A DNA stretch of 22,305 nucleotides from Clostridia bacterium (GTDB lineage Bacteria; Bacillota; Clostridia; Oscillospirales; Acutalibacteraceae), in NCBI GenBank assembly GCA_017431755.1, contig JAFRKM010000023.1, positions 1-22,305 on the forward strand, given 5' to 3'. Both the position numbers and the translations under genes were made by a program. Shown here piece by piece: positions 15,341 to 22,273 of this stretch (positions are counted from its first letter, which is position 1; every line of letters starts with the position of its first letter). The notes beneath the pieces are model-generated. The model was not told the DNA's origin and searched no databases. It saw only the letters and a program-made list of their open reading frames with translations.

Positions 15341-15880
15341 TTATTTTGCAAATGGTGCACCCATAAGTCTTAGTAATTCTCTTGCTTCATCATCAGATTT
15401 AGCAGTTGTTGAAATTGAAATATCCATACCACGAATTTTATCAATTTTATCGTATTCAATTTCAGGAAATATAAGTTGCTCTTTAACTCCCATATTATAA
15501 TTGCCTCTGCCGTCAAAAGATTTCGGATTGATTCCTCTAAAATCTCTAACTCTTGGAAGTGCGAGATTAAAAAATCTGTCTAAAAATTCATACATTTTTT
15601 CACCGCGCAATGTAACTTTTGCGCCGATTTTCATGCCTTCACGAATTTTAAAATTTGCAACAGATTTTCTAGCTGTACAAACCACAGGTTTTTGTCCTGT
15701 AATTGTTCCCAAATCTTCAACAATTGAACTAATAACTTTAGAATTATCTTTAGCTTCTCCGGCACCTACATTTATAACTATTTTTTCAACTTTCGGTATT
15801 TCCATAACGTTTTTATAACCGAATTTTTCTTTAAGCTGAGGAGCAACTGTTTTATTATAAAAATCTTTCAGTCTTGCCAT
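15341..15880 (-). CDS. rplE: 50S ribosomal protein L5
   Basis: Binds 5S rRNA and contacts P-site tRNA and S13 across the subunit interface. From ATG at 15880 it has 179 residues, the family length: MARLKDFYNKTVAPQLKEKF, MEIPKVEKIVINVGAGEA, then TARKSVANFKIREGMKIG and the C-terminal TTAKSDDEARELLRLMG. GGAGGA lies about 6 nt upstream. An upstream in-frame start at 15910 would add ten residues and overlap rplX; it lies before the SD and is rejected. Confidence 0.97.
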   Translation of the reverse strand: MARLKDFYNKTVAPQLKEKFGYKNVMEIPKVEKIVINVGAGEAKDNSKVISSIVEDLGTITGQKPVVCTARKSVANFKIREGMKIGAKVTLRGEKMYEFLDRFFNLALPRVRDFRGINPKSFDGRGNYNMGVKEQLIFPEIEYDKIDKIRGMDISISTTAKSDDEARELLRLMGAPFAK

Positions 15881-15891
15881 TAATATCCTCC

Positions 15892-16242
15892 TTACAGTAC
15901 TTCTCCGCATTTTTTACAAGTGCGTTTTTTTGAGCCATCTTCCATAAATTTATGTCCGATACGCGTACCTTTTCCGCAATGAGAGCATACTAACTGAACT
16001 TTTGATGCATACATAGCACCTTCAGTCTTAATTATGCCGCCCTCCTGACCTGCTTTGCGGGGTTTAACGTGTTTAGAAACAACATTAACACCTTCAATAA
16101 TAACTGTACCTTCCTTTGGGCTTACCGCAACAACTTTACCTTGTTTTCCACGTTCTTTTCCACTTAAAACAACAACTGTATCACCTGTTTTAACGTGTAC
16201 TTTTCCGGAATTTGCTGCAATATTTTTCGATTTTTTAAACAA
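15892..16242 (-). CDS. rplX: 50S ribosomal protein L24
   Basis: Early assembly initiator that binds the 5' domain of 23S rRNA at the exit tunnel. It has 116 residues, somewhat longer than usual because about ten residues (MFKKSKNIAA) precede the normal VHVKTGDTVVVLSGKERGKQGKV KOW region. The C-terminal half has two Cys pairs (Cys86/Cys89 and Cys109/Cys112), a zinc-ribbon-like feature seen in many bacterial L24. The start is TTG at 16242 with GGAGGTG about 7 nt upstream; no later start codon precedes the KOW motif. Confidence 0.95.
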   Translation of the reverse strand: MFKKSKNIAANSGKVHVKTGDTVVVLSGKERGKQGKVVAVSPKEGTVIIEGVNVVSKHVKPRKAGQEGGIIKTEGAMYASKVQLVCSHCGKGTRIGHKFMEDGSKKRTCKKCGEVL

Positions 16243-16258
16243 TACTAAACACCTCCTA

Positions 16259-16627
16259 TTAAAGAACTTCAGGGGCCAAACTCAATATTTTAAGATAACC
16301 ATCTTCGCGAAGTTCTCTTGCGACAGGTCCAAAAATACGTGTACCCTTTGGAGTTTTATCTTCTTTGATAATTACAGCTGAATTTTCGTCAAAGCTTATA
16401 TAAGAGCCATCATCACGGCGAACTTTATACACAGTGCGAACTACCACAGCTTTTATAACATCACCTTTTTTAACAACGCCGCCGGGTGATGCTTTTTTAA
16501 CGGAAGCAACAATCACGTCACCAGTTCCAGCATATTTTCTCTTTGTTCCGCCAAGAACTTTTATGCACATAATTTCTTTTGCGCCCGTGTTATCGGCAGT
16601 TTTCAAATAAGTTTGAGGCTGTATCAC
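16259..16627 (-). CDS. rplN: 50S ribosomal protein L14
   Basis: Large-subunit interface protein that pairs with L19 and contacts 16S helix 14. It has 122 residues: MIQPQTYLKTADNTGAKEI (1-19), VKKGDVIKAVVVRT, GSYISFDENSAVII (about 75-88), and the C terminus GPVARELREDGYLKILSLAPEVL. It starts with GTG at 16627 and has GGAGG/AAGGA upstream, 49 nt after rpsQ. This is the start of the spc-type gene set. Confidence 0.97.
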   Translation of the reverse strand: MIQPQTYLKTADNTGAKEIMCIKVLGGTKRKYAGTGDVIVASVKKASPGGVVKKGDVIKAVVVRTVYKVRRDDGSYISFDENSAVIIKEDKTPKGTRIFGPVARELREDGYLKILSLAPEVL

Positions 16628-16676
16628 AGTTAATCCTTCCTCCTAACCGGTTAAATTTAGTTTTATCAACCTTAAT

Positions 16677-16934
16677 TTATTTTGCTTTTTCGATGATATT
16701 TACAAGTCTCCATCTTTTATCTTTAGAAAGAGGCCTTGTTTCCATGATTTCCACTCTGTCGTTAACTTGACATTCGTTTTTCTCGTCATGTACTTTTAAT
16801 CTTTTTGTATGTTTTACAATTTTTTTATAAAGTGGATGTTTTACACTATCTTCTACAGCAACAACTATAGTTTTATCCATTTTGTCACTAACAACTTTTC
16901 CAACTTCCACTTTTCTCATATTTCTTTCGCTCAA
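16677..16934 (-). CDS. rpsQ: 30S ribosomal protein S17
   Basis: Primary 16S-binding OB-fold protein of the 30S body. From TTG at 16934 it has 85 residues: MSERNMRKVEVGKVVSDKMD, TIVVAVE, HPLYKKIVKHTKRLKVHDE and ETRPLSKDKRWRLVNII. AGGAGG lies about 7 nt before this TTG. An in-frame ATG at 16952 overlaps the rpmC stop (TAATG) and has a possible GAGG 4 nt upstream; it would add MEGGFT, which is not family-like but cannot be fully ruled out. Confidence 0.95.
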   Translation of the reverse strand: MSERNMRKVEVGKVVSDKMDKTIVVAVEDSVKHPLYKKIVKHTKRLKVHDEKNECQVNDRVEIMETRPLSKDKRWRLVNIIEKAK

Positions 16935-16951
16935 AGTAAATCCTCCTTCCA

Positions 16952-17158
16952 TTACGCCTCAGCGACTGCGCTAAGTTCTTTTTCGCGAAGAATTGTTTGT
17001 ACTCTTGCGATATCTTTTTTAACTGTTCTTATACGCATAGGATTTTCAAGCTGATTTATAGCAAGTTGAAACCTAAGGTTAAAAAGTTCGGATTTAAGGT
17101 CTTTGAGTTTCGTTTTTAAATCATTCTCATTTAAATTTCTTATTTCTGAAATTTTCAT
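16952..17158 (-). CDS. rpmC: 50S ribosomal protein L29
   Basis: Small alpha-hairpin protein at the tunnel exit, next to L23, where trigger factor and SRP dock. It has 68 residues with MKISEIRNLNENDLKTKLKD, ELFNLRFQLAINQLENPMRI and VKKDIARVQTILREKE, typical of the family. The ATG shares a base with the rplP stop (TAATG), indicating coupled translation. The acidic/Ala end ELSAVAEA is variable in the family. Confidence 0.97.
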   Translation of the reverse strand: MKISEIRNLNENDLKTKLKDLKSELFNLRFQLAINQLENPMRIRTVKKDIARVQTILREKELSAVAEA

Positions 17159-17583
17159 TACACCTCACCATCCGTTTCTTGTTTTCTTACAAACTTACAT
17201 TTAATTGGCAATTTATTTGCTGCCAAACGCATTGCTTCTTTTGCTGTTTCTTCGGAAATTTCACCAATTTCAAACATTACTCTTCCTGGTTTTACAACAG
17301 CTACCCAAAATTCCGGTGAACCTTTACCTTTACCCATACGAGTTTCGGCCGGCTTTTTAGTAATCGGTTTATCCGGAAAGATTTTTATCCAAACTTTTCC
17401 TGCTCTTTTGCAAAATCTTGTCATAGCAACACGAGCAGCTTCTATTTGGTTAGAAGTTATCCAAGCGGGTTCTAAAGCCTGAAGTCCGAATTCACCATTA
17501 GAAACTTTGTTTCCTCTGGTTGCACGTCCGGTCATTCTTCCACGATGCACTTTTCTATACTTAGTTCTTTTCGGCAACAGCAT
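17158..17583 (-). CDS. rplP: 50S ribosomal protein L16
   Basis: Binds near the A-site finger and helps place tRNA at the peptidyl-transferase centre. From ATG at 17583 it has 141 residues: MLLPKRTKYRKVHRGRM, AWITSNQIEAARVAMTR, IFPDKPITKKPAETRMGKGK and EFWVAVVKPGRVMFEI. AAGGGGG is upstream. The first 23 nt overlap the end of rpsC in another frame, so the SD lies inside rpsC. A longer in-frame start at 17637 is not family-like and is rejected. Confidence 0.97.
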   Translation of the reverse strand: MLLPKRTKYRKVHRGRMTGRATRGNKVSNGEFGLQALEPAWITSNQIEAARVAMTRFCKRAGKVWIKIFPDKPITKKPAETRMGKGKGSPEFWVAVVKPGRVMFEIGEISEETAKEAMRLAANKLPIKCKFVRKQETDGEV

Positions 17584-18250
17584 CTTTATTGCCCCCTTTC
17601 GAAACTTCTTTTTTTGGTGTGTTAGATAAAACTTCACCTTTATAAATCCAAACTTTTACACCAATAATTCCATAAGTAGTTGCAGCTTCTGCAAAACCGT
17701 AATCAATATCAGCTCTAATTGTTTGAAGCGGAATTGTTCCTTCATGATAATGTTCGGTTCTTGCAATTTCTGCTCCTCCAAGTCTTCCGGAAACTTGTGT
17801 TTTAATACCTTTTGCTCCGGATTTCATCGAACGACCCATTGCTTGTTTAAGAGCACGTCTGAACGAAACTCTCTTTTCAAGCTGCATAGCGATTCCTTCA
17901 GCTACTAATTTTGCATTTAAGTCTGAATTTTTAATTTCAACGATGTTAATAACTACAGGTTTTTTAATAATTTTTTCGCAAAATGCTTTTAATTTTTCAA
18001 TTTCTGTACCGCCTTTACCGATAACAATACCCGGTTTAGCGCAATGAATGTGAAGACGTACTTTTGTACTATCTCTTTCAATTTCAATTTTTGGAACTCC
18101 TGCCGCACTAAGCTTTTTAAGAAGAATTTTACGCATTTTGTAGTCCTCTACCAAAGCATCAGCAAAATCTTTTTTCTTAACAAACCAACGTGAATCCCAA
18201 TTGTTAATTACACCAACACGAAGACCGTGTGGATTTACTTTTTGCCCCAT
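17561..18250 (-). CDS. rpsC: 30S ribosomal protein S3
   Basis: Lines the mRNA entry tunnel of the 30S head and has helicase activity with S4 and S5. It has 229 residues: MGQKVNPHGLRVGVINNWDS, a type II KH domain with KPGIVIGKGGTEIEKLK (about 73-89), and the C-terminal S3 domain with RRALKQAMGRSMKSGAKGIK and AEIARTEHYHEGTIPLQTIR. The tail after KVWIYKGEVL is polar and overlaps rplP by 23 nt. The ATG at 18250 has GGAGG upstream, 18 nt after rplV. Confidence 0.97.
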   Translation of the reverse strand: MGQKVNPHGLRVGVINNWDSRWFVKKKDFADALVEDYKMRKILLKKLSAAGVPKIEIERDSTKVRLHIHCAKPGIVIGKGGTEIEKLKAFCEKIIKKPVVINIVEIKNSDLNAKLVAEGIAMQLEKRVSFRRALKQAMGRSMKSGAKGIKTQVSGRLGGAEIARTEHYHEGTIPLQTIRADIDYGFAEAATTYGIIGVKVWIYKGEVLSNTPKKEVSKGGNKDAVAEKN

Positions 18251-18268
18251 AGTTAACCTCCTTTTCCA

Positions 18269-18604
18269 CTAATTTTTTTCTTTTAAAACTATAGTAACAT
18301 GAGAGCTTCTTTTTTCTATTCTGTATGCTCTGCCCTTAGACATAGGCCTAATTCTTTTTAAAATCGGCCCCGGACATACAAAACATTCTGAAACATAAAG
18401 ATTTGAAGCGTCCATTTGATAATTATTTACCGCATTAGCCATAGCTGATTTAAGTAGTTTTTCAAGATACTCACAAGCTGATTTTCTTGTGTTTTTAAGA
18501 ACTGCCATAGCATATTCCACAGGTTTGTTTCTAATTAAATCAAGAACGACAGAAACTTTTCGTGGTGAAATGCGAGCATATCTTAAATGTGCTTTTGCCT
18601 CCAT
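18269..18604 (-). CDS. rplV: 50S ribosomal protein L22
   Basis: Its beta hairpin lines the exit tunnel near the macrolide site. It has 111 residues: AHLRYARISPRKVSVVLDLI (5-24), a central part with LLKSAMANAVNNYQMDASNL, and the hairpin region PGPILKRIRPMSKGRAYRIE (about 79-98). It ends in TAG. If read through, this frame would run straight into rpsC 18 nt later, so TAG must act as a stop here. The ATG at 18604 has AAAGGAG upstream. Confidence 0.97.
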   Translation of the reverse strand: MEAKAHLRYARISPRKVSVVLDLIRNKPVEYAMAVLKNTRKSACEYLEKLLKSAMANAVNNYQMDASNLYVSECFVCPGPILKRIRPMSKGRAYRIEKRSSHVTIVLKEKN

Positions 18605-18625
18605 GATTACAACTCCTTTCGAGAA

Positions 18626-18904
18626 TTATTTTTTAGCTGTTGTTTTAGATCCGGCATGACCTTTAAAAGTTCTTGTTGGTGCAAATTCGCCCAATTTATG
18701 ACCAACCATATCTTCAGTTATATACACCGGAACGTGTTTGCGTCCATCATGAACAGCAAATGTATGCCCTACAAATTCAGGGAAAATTGTTGATGCTCTG
18801 CTCCATGTTTTTAGAATCTTTTTTTCTCCGGATTTGTTAAGTTTTTTAACTCTTTCTAATAGAACCGGTTGCACAAAAGGTGCTTTTTTCAAACTTCTAC
18901 TCAA
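18626..18904 (-). CDS. rpsS: 30S ribosomal protein S19
   Basis: Protein of the 30S head that binds 16S rRNA with S13 and contacts the A-site tRNA side. It has 92 residues: MSRSLKKAPFVQPVLLERV, KTWSRASTIFPEFVGHTFAV (about 34-53), HDGRKHVPVYITEDMVGHKL and GEFAPTRTFKGHAG. The start is TTG at 18904 with AAAGGAGTG about 7 nt upstream. It follows rplB by 22 nt. Confidence 0.97.
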   Translation of the reverse strand: MSRSLKKAPFVQPVLLERVKKLNKSGEKKILKTWSRASTIFPEFVGHTFAVHDGRKHVPVYITEDMVGHKLGEFAPTRTFKGHAGSKTTAKK

Positions 18905-18926
18905 CGCGATGCACTCCTTTCCCTAA

Positions 18927-19760
18927 TTATTTGCTGTTTCTGCGTTTTACTATATATTTATTTGAAGCTTTTTTCTTAGCTCTTGTCTTATAACCAAGTG
19001 CAGGTTTACCCCAAGGTGTTGTAGGACTTGGACGTCCGACCGGTGATTTACCTTCACCACCACCGTGCGGGTGATCACATGGATTCATGACGGAACCTCT
19101 TACTTGCGGTCTCCAGCCCATATTACGTTTACGGCCAGCTTTACCAATTTTTACATTTTCGTGGTCAATATTTCCAACTTGACCAATAGATGCCATACAT
19201 TCAGCCGGAACATTTCTAAGTTCTCCCGAAGGAAGTCTTAAAAGTGCCATTTTCCCTTCTTTTGCCATTAACTGAGCCATATTTCCCGCTGCTCTTGCAA
19301 GCTGTGCGCCTTTTCCTGGATGAAGTTCAACATTATGAACAAATGTACCAACCGGTATACTGGAAAGCGGAAGTGCGTTACCTGTTTTAATATCTGCTTC
19401 GGTTCCTGCCATAATTTCTTGGCCTACCATTAATCCTTCCGGTGCAATAATGTATCTTTTTTCACCGTCAGCATATTCAACGAGTGCAATATGCGAAGAA
19501 CGGTTTGGATCGTATTCAAGAGTCAAAACTTTGCCCGGAACATCAAATTTTTGACGTTTAAAATCTATAATACGATATTTTCTACGATTTCCGCCGCCTC
19601 TGTGACGAACTGTTATACGGCCGTAGCTGTTACGCCCTGCTTTTTTGTTCATAGGAAGCAACAAACTTATTTCCGGCGCTACTTTTGATAATTCTGAATA
19701 ATCTGTAACCGACATATTACGTCTTGACGCTGTGGTCGGTTTATAATTTTTAATTGCCAA
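18927..19760 (-). CDS. rplB: 50S ribosomal protein L2
   Basis: Large, conserved protein near the peptidyl-transferase centre that also forms an intersubunit bridge. It has 277 residues: MAIKNYKPTTASRRNMSVTD, GRNSYGRITVRHRGGGNRRKY (about 42-62), MAKEGKMALLRLPSGELRNV, and the signature VMNPCDHPHGGGEGKSPVGR (about 225-244). The start is TTG at 19760 with AAGGAG about 10 nt upstream. Unlike most bacteria, it does not directly follow rplW: a 58-codon membrane-protein ORF lies between (19809-19985). Confidence 0.97.
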   Translation of the reverse strand: MAIKNYKPTTASRRNMSVTDYSELSKVAPEISLLLPMNKKAGRNSYGRITVRHRGGGNRRKYRIIDFKRQKFDVPGKVLTLEYDPNRSSHIALVEYADGEKRYIIAPEGLMVGQEIMAGTEADIKTGNALPLSSIPVGTFVHNVELHPGKGAQLARAAGNMAQLMAKEGKMALLRLPSGELRNVPAECMASIGQVGNIDHENVKIGKAGRKRNMGWRPQVRGSVMNPCDHPHGGGEGKSPVGRPSPTTPWGKPALGYKTRAKKKASNKYIVKRRNSK

Positions 19761-19808
19761 TTAATTCACTCTCCTTAAAAGTTAAGCTTTGCGGAGGCTG
19801 ACTCCCCC

Positions 19809-19985
19809 TTACTCTGCTTTTTTCTTTTCATATTTACTACATAAAAAACTAATATTGCTACATAAAAGAGTTATCCCAACTCCAACATGTGTTTTATCGT
19901 TAAACCAGCCCTCAAAAATAAGCCAAACACTTGAAATTATTCCTAATAAAAATAATAAATTTGAATAAGCTAATTTTTTCTTCAT
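19809..19985 (-). CDS. Unrecognised small two-helix membrane protein between rplW and rplB
   Basis: A 58-codon reading frame from ATG at 19985 to TAA. The start shares its A with the rplW stop (TAATG), and GAAGG lies about 8 nt upstream inside rplW; the rplD-rplW junction is built the same way. The product has a basic start (MKKK), a hydrophobic segment at about 9-27 (FLLGIISSVWLIF in it), a short polar loop EGWFNDKTH, a second hydrophobic segment at about 34-50 with Cys42 and Cys49, and a charged end KYEKKKAE. Basic ends on both sides suggest both termini are cytoplasmic. I do not recognise the family. It is followed by 48 nt that hold a GGAG/CTCC hairpin and the rplB SD. No frame break or odd base composition is seen; translation is unproven. 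Confidence 0.65.
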   Translation of the reverse strand: MKKKLAYSNLLFLLGIISSVWLIFEGWFNDKTHVGVGITLLCSNISFLCSKYEKKKAE

Positions 19986-20275
19986 TAAATCATACCTTCA
20001 AAAAATTCAATTGCTTTGCTTTCTGGCATTAAAGTTACATAGGCTTTTTTCCAAGATGGTGTATATCCTGAAAATTTGCCTTGACGGCGGAATCTTCCTC
20101 TAACGTGAAGTGTACTGACTTTAGCAACTTTTACTTTGAAAATTTCTTCAACCGCTTTTGCAATTTCAATTTTATTTGCATTTTTTGCAACTTCAAAGGT
20201 GTATTTTTTACTCGGCATACCTGTCATTGTTTTTTCGGTTACAACAGGACGAATAATTATATCATGTGCCAACAT
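19985..20275 (-). CDS. rplW: 50S ribosomal protein L23
   Basis: Exit-tunnel protein that docks trigger factor, SRP and the Sec translocon. It has 96 residues: IIIRPVVTEKTMTGMPSKKY (6-25), TFEVAKNANKIEIAKAVEEI, then GRFRRQGKFSGYTPSWKKAY and VTLMPESKAIEFFEGMI. The ATG overlaps the rplD stop by one base (TAATG), with GAGGAGGTG about 8 nt upstream. Its own stop overlaps the start of the small membrane-protein ORF in the same way. Confidence 0.97.
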   Translation of the reverse strand: MLAHDIIIRPVVTEKTMTGMPSKKYTFEVAKNANKIEIAKAVEEIFKVKVAKVSTLHVRGRFRRQGKFSGYTPSWKKAYVTLMPESKAIEFFEGMI

Positions 20276-20898
20276 TATGCATACACCTCCTCGATTTTAG
20301 CAACTGCATCTTTAAGTATTACTAATTTATTTGTATTCAAAATGTCATAAACATTAAGTGTATTTACTTGTGATGTTTTTATGCCTTTTAAATTTCTTGC
20401 TGATTTAATAATTTTATCCTCTAATTCCGGCAATACTATAAGTGCTTTCTTTTCTACACCGATTGCACTTAAAACATTAGCAACTGTTTTAGTTTTATAT
20501 TCTTCCATTTGGAAAGAATCAAGAACTATTATGTCGCTTGTAAGAAGTTTGCTGGAAAATGCGGATTTCATAGCCAAACGTTTTACTTTTTTATTTACAT
20601 TGTAGCTGTAATCACGCGGCTTCGGCGCAAAAACTATACCACCGTGTCTCCATTGAGGAGCTCTTATGGAACCTTGACGTGCATGACCTGTTCCTTTTTG
20701 TCTCCATGGCTTCCTTCCTCCACCAGAAACTTCTGAACGTGTGAGTGCACTTTGTGTTCCTTGACGCATATTTGCAAGGTGATTTACTACTACATCATGC
20801 ATAACTGAATTGTTGGGTGTAACCGAGAATATACTATCAGGTAACTCAATACTTCCAACTTCTTTTCCTGCTATATCAAGCACTGCTATATTAGGCAT
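20275..20898 (-). CDS. rplD: 50S ribosomal protein L4
   Basis: Tunnel-wall protein whose extended loop reaches the exit constriction; in enterobacteria it also represses the S10 operon through the mRNA leader. It has 207 residues: MPNIAVLDIAGKEVGSIELP, the loop region TRSEVSGGGRKPWRQKGTGH (about 53-72), GSIRAPQWRHGGIVFAPKPR, and the Rossmann-like C-terminal half. The ATG at 20898 has GGAGGA upstream. The structured leader before rpsJ could be its target, but this is an inference. Confidence 0.97.
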   Translation of the reverse strand: MPNIAVLDIAGKEVGSIELPDSIFSVTPNNSVMHDVVVNHLANMRQGTQSALTRSEVSGGGRKPWRQKGTGHARQGSIRAPQWRHGGIVFAPKPRDYSYNVNKKVKRLAMKSAFSSKLLTSDIIVLDSFQMEEYKTKTVANVLSAIGVEKKALIVLPELEDKIIKSARNLKGIKTSQVNTLNVYDILNTNKLVILKDAVAKIEEVYA

Positions 20899-20915
20899 TT
20901 ACAATTCCTCCTTCC

Positions 20916-21548
20916 TTAAGCTTTAACGCTATCGCAAATAAGCACTATTCCGCCATTTGGCCCAGGAACTGCACCTTTTATTGCAATCAAATTATTTTCT
21001 ACATCAACTTTAACGATTTTTAAATTTTGAACCGTTACTCTTTCCGCACCAAGATGTCCAGACATTTTCTTACCCTTAAATACTCTTGACGGATCTGAAC
21101 ATGCACCAATCGAACCACCTTTACGTACAACAGGTCCACTACCATGTGTTTCTTTTAAACGTCTAAAATTCCAGCGTTTAATAACACCTGCATATCCTTT
21201 ACCTTTACTTGTGCCAACTATGTCGATTTTGTCGCCATCTGCAAAAACATCTGCTTTGATTATATCGCCCACATTATATGTGCTGATGTCGTCAAAACGG
21301 CATTCTCTAAGCACTCTTTTCGGTGCAATATCCGACTTGTCAAAATGTCCTTTCATTGGCTTGTTAACTAGTTTCGGTCTTAAATCTCCAAAACCGATTT
21401 GAACTGCATCGTAACCGTCTGTTTCCACAGTTTTTTTCTGCGACACAACGCACGGGCCTGCTTCAACAACTGTTACAGGAACGACTTTGCCTTTTTCATC
21501 AAAAACTTGAGTCATTCCAATTTTTTTACCCAGAATTGCTTTCTTCAT
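20916..21548 (-). CDS. rplC: 50S ribosomal protein L3
   Basis: Early assembly protein of the large subunit whose finger reaches the peptidyl-transferase centre. It has 210 residues: KKAILGKKIGMTQVFDEKGK (2-21), VDIVGTSKGKGYAGVIKRW, SGPVVRKGGSIGACSDPSRV (about 136-155) and GHLGAERVTVQNLKIV. The ATG at 21548 follows AGGAGG. The 71-nt gap from rpsJ holds a small hairpin (GTTGGC/GTCAAC with an AGAAA loop) of unknown meaning. Confidence 0.97.
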   Translation of the reverse strand: MKKAILGKKIGMTQVFDEKGKVVPVTVVEAGPCVVSQKKTVETDGYDAVQIGFGDLRPKLVNKPMKGHFDKSDIAPKRVLRECRFDDISTYNVGDIIKADVFADGDKIDIVGTSKGKGYAGVIKRWNFRRLKETHGSGPVVRKGGSIGACSDPSRVFKGKKMSGHLGAERVTVQNLKIVKVDVENNLIAIKGAVPGPNGGIVLICDSVKA

Positions 21549-21619
21549 GATTTTTTCCTCCTGATTTTAGGTTATTGGTTGACTTTCTGCCAACATGACC
21601 CCATCTACATGTTCGTTGA

Positions 21620-21931
21620 TTAGAGTTTAATTTCTATTTCAACACCTGCAGGGAGCTCAAGATTCATCATAGAATCAACGGTTTTGTTTGAAGGTCTTAA
21701 GATGTCGATTAATCTCTTATGAGTCCTCATTTCAAACTGCTCACGGCTGTCTTTATTAACGTGAACCGAACGGAGAATTGTTACGACTTGCTTCTCGGTT
21801 GGTAACGGCACCGGGCCCGAAACTTTAGAACCCGTTCTTGTTGCGGTTTGAATGATCTTTTGAGACGCTGCATCTACAAGTTTCACATCATAACCCTTAA
21901 TTCTAATTCTGATTTTTTCTTTGACTGCCAT
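21620..21931 (-). CDS. rpsJ: 30S ribosomal protein S10
   Basis: 30S head protein, also known as NusE in transcription antitermination. It has 103 residues: KIRIRIKGYDVKLVDAASQK (5-24), GPVPLPTEKQVVTILRSVHV (about 39-58), KRLIDILRPSNKTVDSMMNL and the end LPAGVEIEIKL. The ATG at 21931 has AAGGAGG about 9 nt upstream. It is the first gene of the cluster and is preceded by a promoter and a long structured leader. Confidence 0.98.
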   Translation of the reverse strand: MAVKEKIRIRIKGYDVKLVDAASQKIIQTATRTGSKVSGPVPLPTEKQVVTILRSVHVNKDSREQFEMRTHKRLIDILRPSNKTVDSMMNLELPAGVEIEIKL

Positions 21932-22216
21932 TTAAATCGCCTCCTTACTGAATTTATTAGTGGTGGGCGGCTTACTTTTAAATAGTCAACTCGTCCGGGT
22001 GTTTCAAAATCTGCTTCAAATAAAAAGCGGATAAACCTTAGTTTAACCCGGAAAATTTAAAAGTAATATGTTTTAAAGCAAACTTCAATATGTAATTTGA
22101 TTTAAAAACTTTTAAAATTTTCGCCCGGTTTAAAATCGGACATACTCCACGGAAAAACCAGCAAAAATGCTGCAACCTCCCGCTTCAACGCATATCGTTT
22201 GCAGTCGTACTTATAT
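21932..22216 (-). promoter_or_regulatory. Long structured 5' leader of the S10 cluster (candidate attenuator)
   Basis: This gene-free stretch of about 280 nt lies between the promoter and rpsJ. On the minus strand, in order: CTGCAA (22199-22204) can pair with TTGCAG (22170-22175); the latter overlaps a small hairpin CAGCA/TGCTG (22159-22172) followed by GTTTTT. Next, a long AT-rich helix can form between 22109-22130 and 22045-22063. Its 3' arm overlaps a second terminator-like hairpin (22027-22051), GGTTAAAC/GTTTATCC with one mismatch and then CTTTTTATTT. An ACCCGG (21995-22000) can also pair with CCGGGT (22046-22051). Near the start, GCCGCC (21966-21971) can pair with the rpsJ SD GGAGGC with one mismatch. 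The layout fits leader control by a ribosomal protein such as L4, but no known motif is claimed. Confidence 0.5.
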
Positions 22217-22245
22217 ATAATATCATATTATTTTTCAAAAATCAA
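22217..22245 (-). promoter_or_regulatory. Sigma-A type promoter for the S10 cluster
   Basis: On the minus strand, -35 TTGATT (22240-22245), a spacer of exactly 17 nt, and -10 TATTAT (22217-22222) preceded by TGA, which gives an extended -10. The region upstream is AT-rich. The expected start of transcription is near 22210. No other match this good lies between here and rpsJ. Confidence 0.75.
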
Positions 22246-22273
22246 GGATTTATTTAATTTTTTCAAATATTTT

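Noticed and set aside
16935..16952. rpsQ start at ATG 16952 overlapping the rpmC stop
   Set aside because: A stronger, better spaced SD lies inside this stretch before TTG 16934, and S17 proteins begin close to ERNxRK. It remains a weak alternative.
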